From Anaerolineales bacterium (GTDB lineage Bacteria > Chloroflexota > Anaerolineae > 4572-78 > NAK82), in assembly GCA_024643945.1 (NCBI GenBank), contig JAHELX010000409.1, forward strand, positions 1 to 5,804: a DNA stretch of 5,804 bases, in the 5' to 3' direction. Position numbers and translations under genes: made by a program. Positions 5,212 through 5,804 of this stretch are shown in pieces. Positions within the stretch are counted from its first letter, which is position 1, and each line of letters starts with the position of its first letter. The notes under the pieces were generated by a model. It made no database searches and had not been told where the DNA came from. It saw only the letters and a list, made by a program, of their open reading frames with translations.

Positions 5212-5804
5212 TGACCAAAACCATCATCACCATCCAGGACTTAACCTTTCAATACGAGGGCACCGACGCGCCAGCTCTTATCCACGTCAATCTGAGGCTG
5301 AAGGAAGGGGAGACAGTTCTCCTGCTGGGGCCCAGCGGGTGTGGCAAGAGCACCTTGCTCCTTTGTCTGAACGGAATTATCCCCAAGCGGATTGCCGGCC
5401 AGTTCAGGGGGCGAGTGACCGTGGCCGGGCTTGACGTCGCTGCACAGGAAGTATACGAGATGGCGCAAAAGGTCGGCCTCGTCTTCCAGGATCCCGAAGC
5501 TCAGTTCTCCACGCTCTACGTCGAGGATGAGGTCGCTTTTGGCCTGGAAAACTTACGCTACCCCCGAGACGTGATGCAGAACCAGGTCGCATGGGCATTG
5601 CAGCAGGTAGGACTGGCCGATAAGGTTGGGGTACGCCTGGATCATCTCTCGGGCGGGGAGAAACAAAAAGTGGCCCTGGCGTCGGTTCTGGCGATGGCCC
5701 CCGAGATTATGGTCCTCGACGCACCCACCGCCAACCTGGATCCGACCTCGGCGCGGGATTTCTGGACCTTGCTTCGGCATTTAAAGCAGGAACTGGGTAA
5801 GACC
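5208..5804 (+). CDS. ykoD: ECF transporter ATP-binding protein (YkoD/EcfA type), 3'-partial
   Basis: This is an ABC-type ATPase that would power the YkoE importer from the cytoplasmic side. The 199 visible residues, open at the right edge, contain Walker A GPSGCGKST (41-49), the Q-loop VFQDPEAQF (92-100), the signature LSGGEKQKVA (147-156) and Walker B IMVLDAPTANLDP (167-179). The QDPEAQF form and the neighbouring S component fit the ECF ATPase subfamily. YkoD proteins usually carry two fused ABC domains, so a second domain may follow outside the window. Walker B has Ala172 directly after Asp171, where a catalytic glutamate is expected; the codon is GCA, one base from GAA. The H-loop lies beyond the edge. 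The start ATG at 5208 forms an ATGA overlap with the ykoE stop; the adjacent ATG at 5211 is possible. No strong Shine-Dalgarno site precedes it, so translation probably depends on coupling. Confidence 0.88.
   Translation, partial: MMTKTIITIQDLTFQYEGTDAPALIHVNLRLKEGETVLLLGPSGCGKSTLLLCLNGIIPKRIAGQFRGRVTVAGLDVAAQEVYEMAQKVGLVFQDPEAQFSTLYVEDEVAFGLENLRYPRDVMQNQVAWALQQVGLADKVGVRLDHLSGGEKQKVALASVLAMAPEIMVLDAPTANLDPTSARDFWTLLRHLKQELGKT

Noticed and set aside
4961..5434. A 157-codon + strand frame spanning the ykoE-ykoD junction
   Set aside because: It is out of frame with both the membrane protein and the ABC ATPase, each of which has clear family motifs.
1..5804. Mobile elements, CRISPR arrays, tRNA or rRNA genes
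   Set aside because: No transposase, terminal repeats, regular repeat-spacer pattern or RNA-gene signature other than the TPP riboswitch was seen on either strand.

Overview
This window looks like part of a bacterial chromosome with moderately high GC content. It carries two functional blocks on the + strand, separated by a 320-base regulatory region. The organism is probably a Gram-positive-type bacterium (Bacillota) or a member of Chloroflexota. This rests on strong AGGAGG-type Shine-Dalgarno sites, a TPP riboswitch paired with an intrinsic terminator, a YkoE-type ECF transporter, and a short Gram-positive-like form of the acylating aldehyde dehydrogenase. No RNA gene or marker protein confirms the taxonomy, so it stays an inference.

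Block 1 (1-4240) is a tightly packed five-gene operon. It starts with a divergent member of the quinolinate phosphoribosyltransferase (NadC/ModD) family that is probably cut by the left edge. Next comes a protein with a C-terminal molybdopterin-binding (MoaB/CinA-like) domain and an unassigned N-terminal half. The last three genes encode the lower meta-cleavage pathway in pathway order. 2-Oxopent-4-enoate hydratase makes 4-hydroxy-2-oxovalerate. The aldolase splits this to pyruvate and acetaldehyde. The acylating acetaldehyde dehydrogenase converts acetaldehyde to acetyl-CoA. The dehydrogenase and aldolase genes overlap by 8 bases, which fits the known aldolase-dehydrogenase complex. The first two genes suggest, by inference only, that a molybdenum enzyme feeds this pathway from outside the window.

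The regulatory region (4237-4564) starts with a perfect-consensus sigma-70/sigma-A promoter whose -35 box overlaps the aldolase stop codon. An imperfect leader hairpin follows, then a TPP riboswitch aptamer with an extra internal hairpin and a strong intrinsic terminator. A possible 15-codon leader ORF comes next; it has its own perfect Shine-Dalgarno site and ends in an ATGA overlap with the next gene.

Block 2 (4561-5804) is the start of a thiamine or thiamine-precursor (HMP) ECF transporter. It contains the membrane substrate-binding S component YkoE, then an ABC ATPase (YkoD/EcfA type) that is open at the right edge and starts in an ATGA overlap. That ATPase domain has alanine where the Walker B catalytic glutamate is expected. 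When thiamine pyrophosphate is plentiful the riboswitch should terminate transcription before ykoE. No separate terminator is visible after the aldolase gene, so the same terminator may also end the catabolic transcript.
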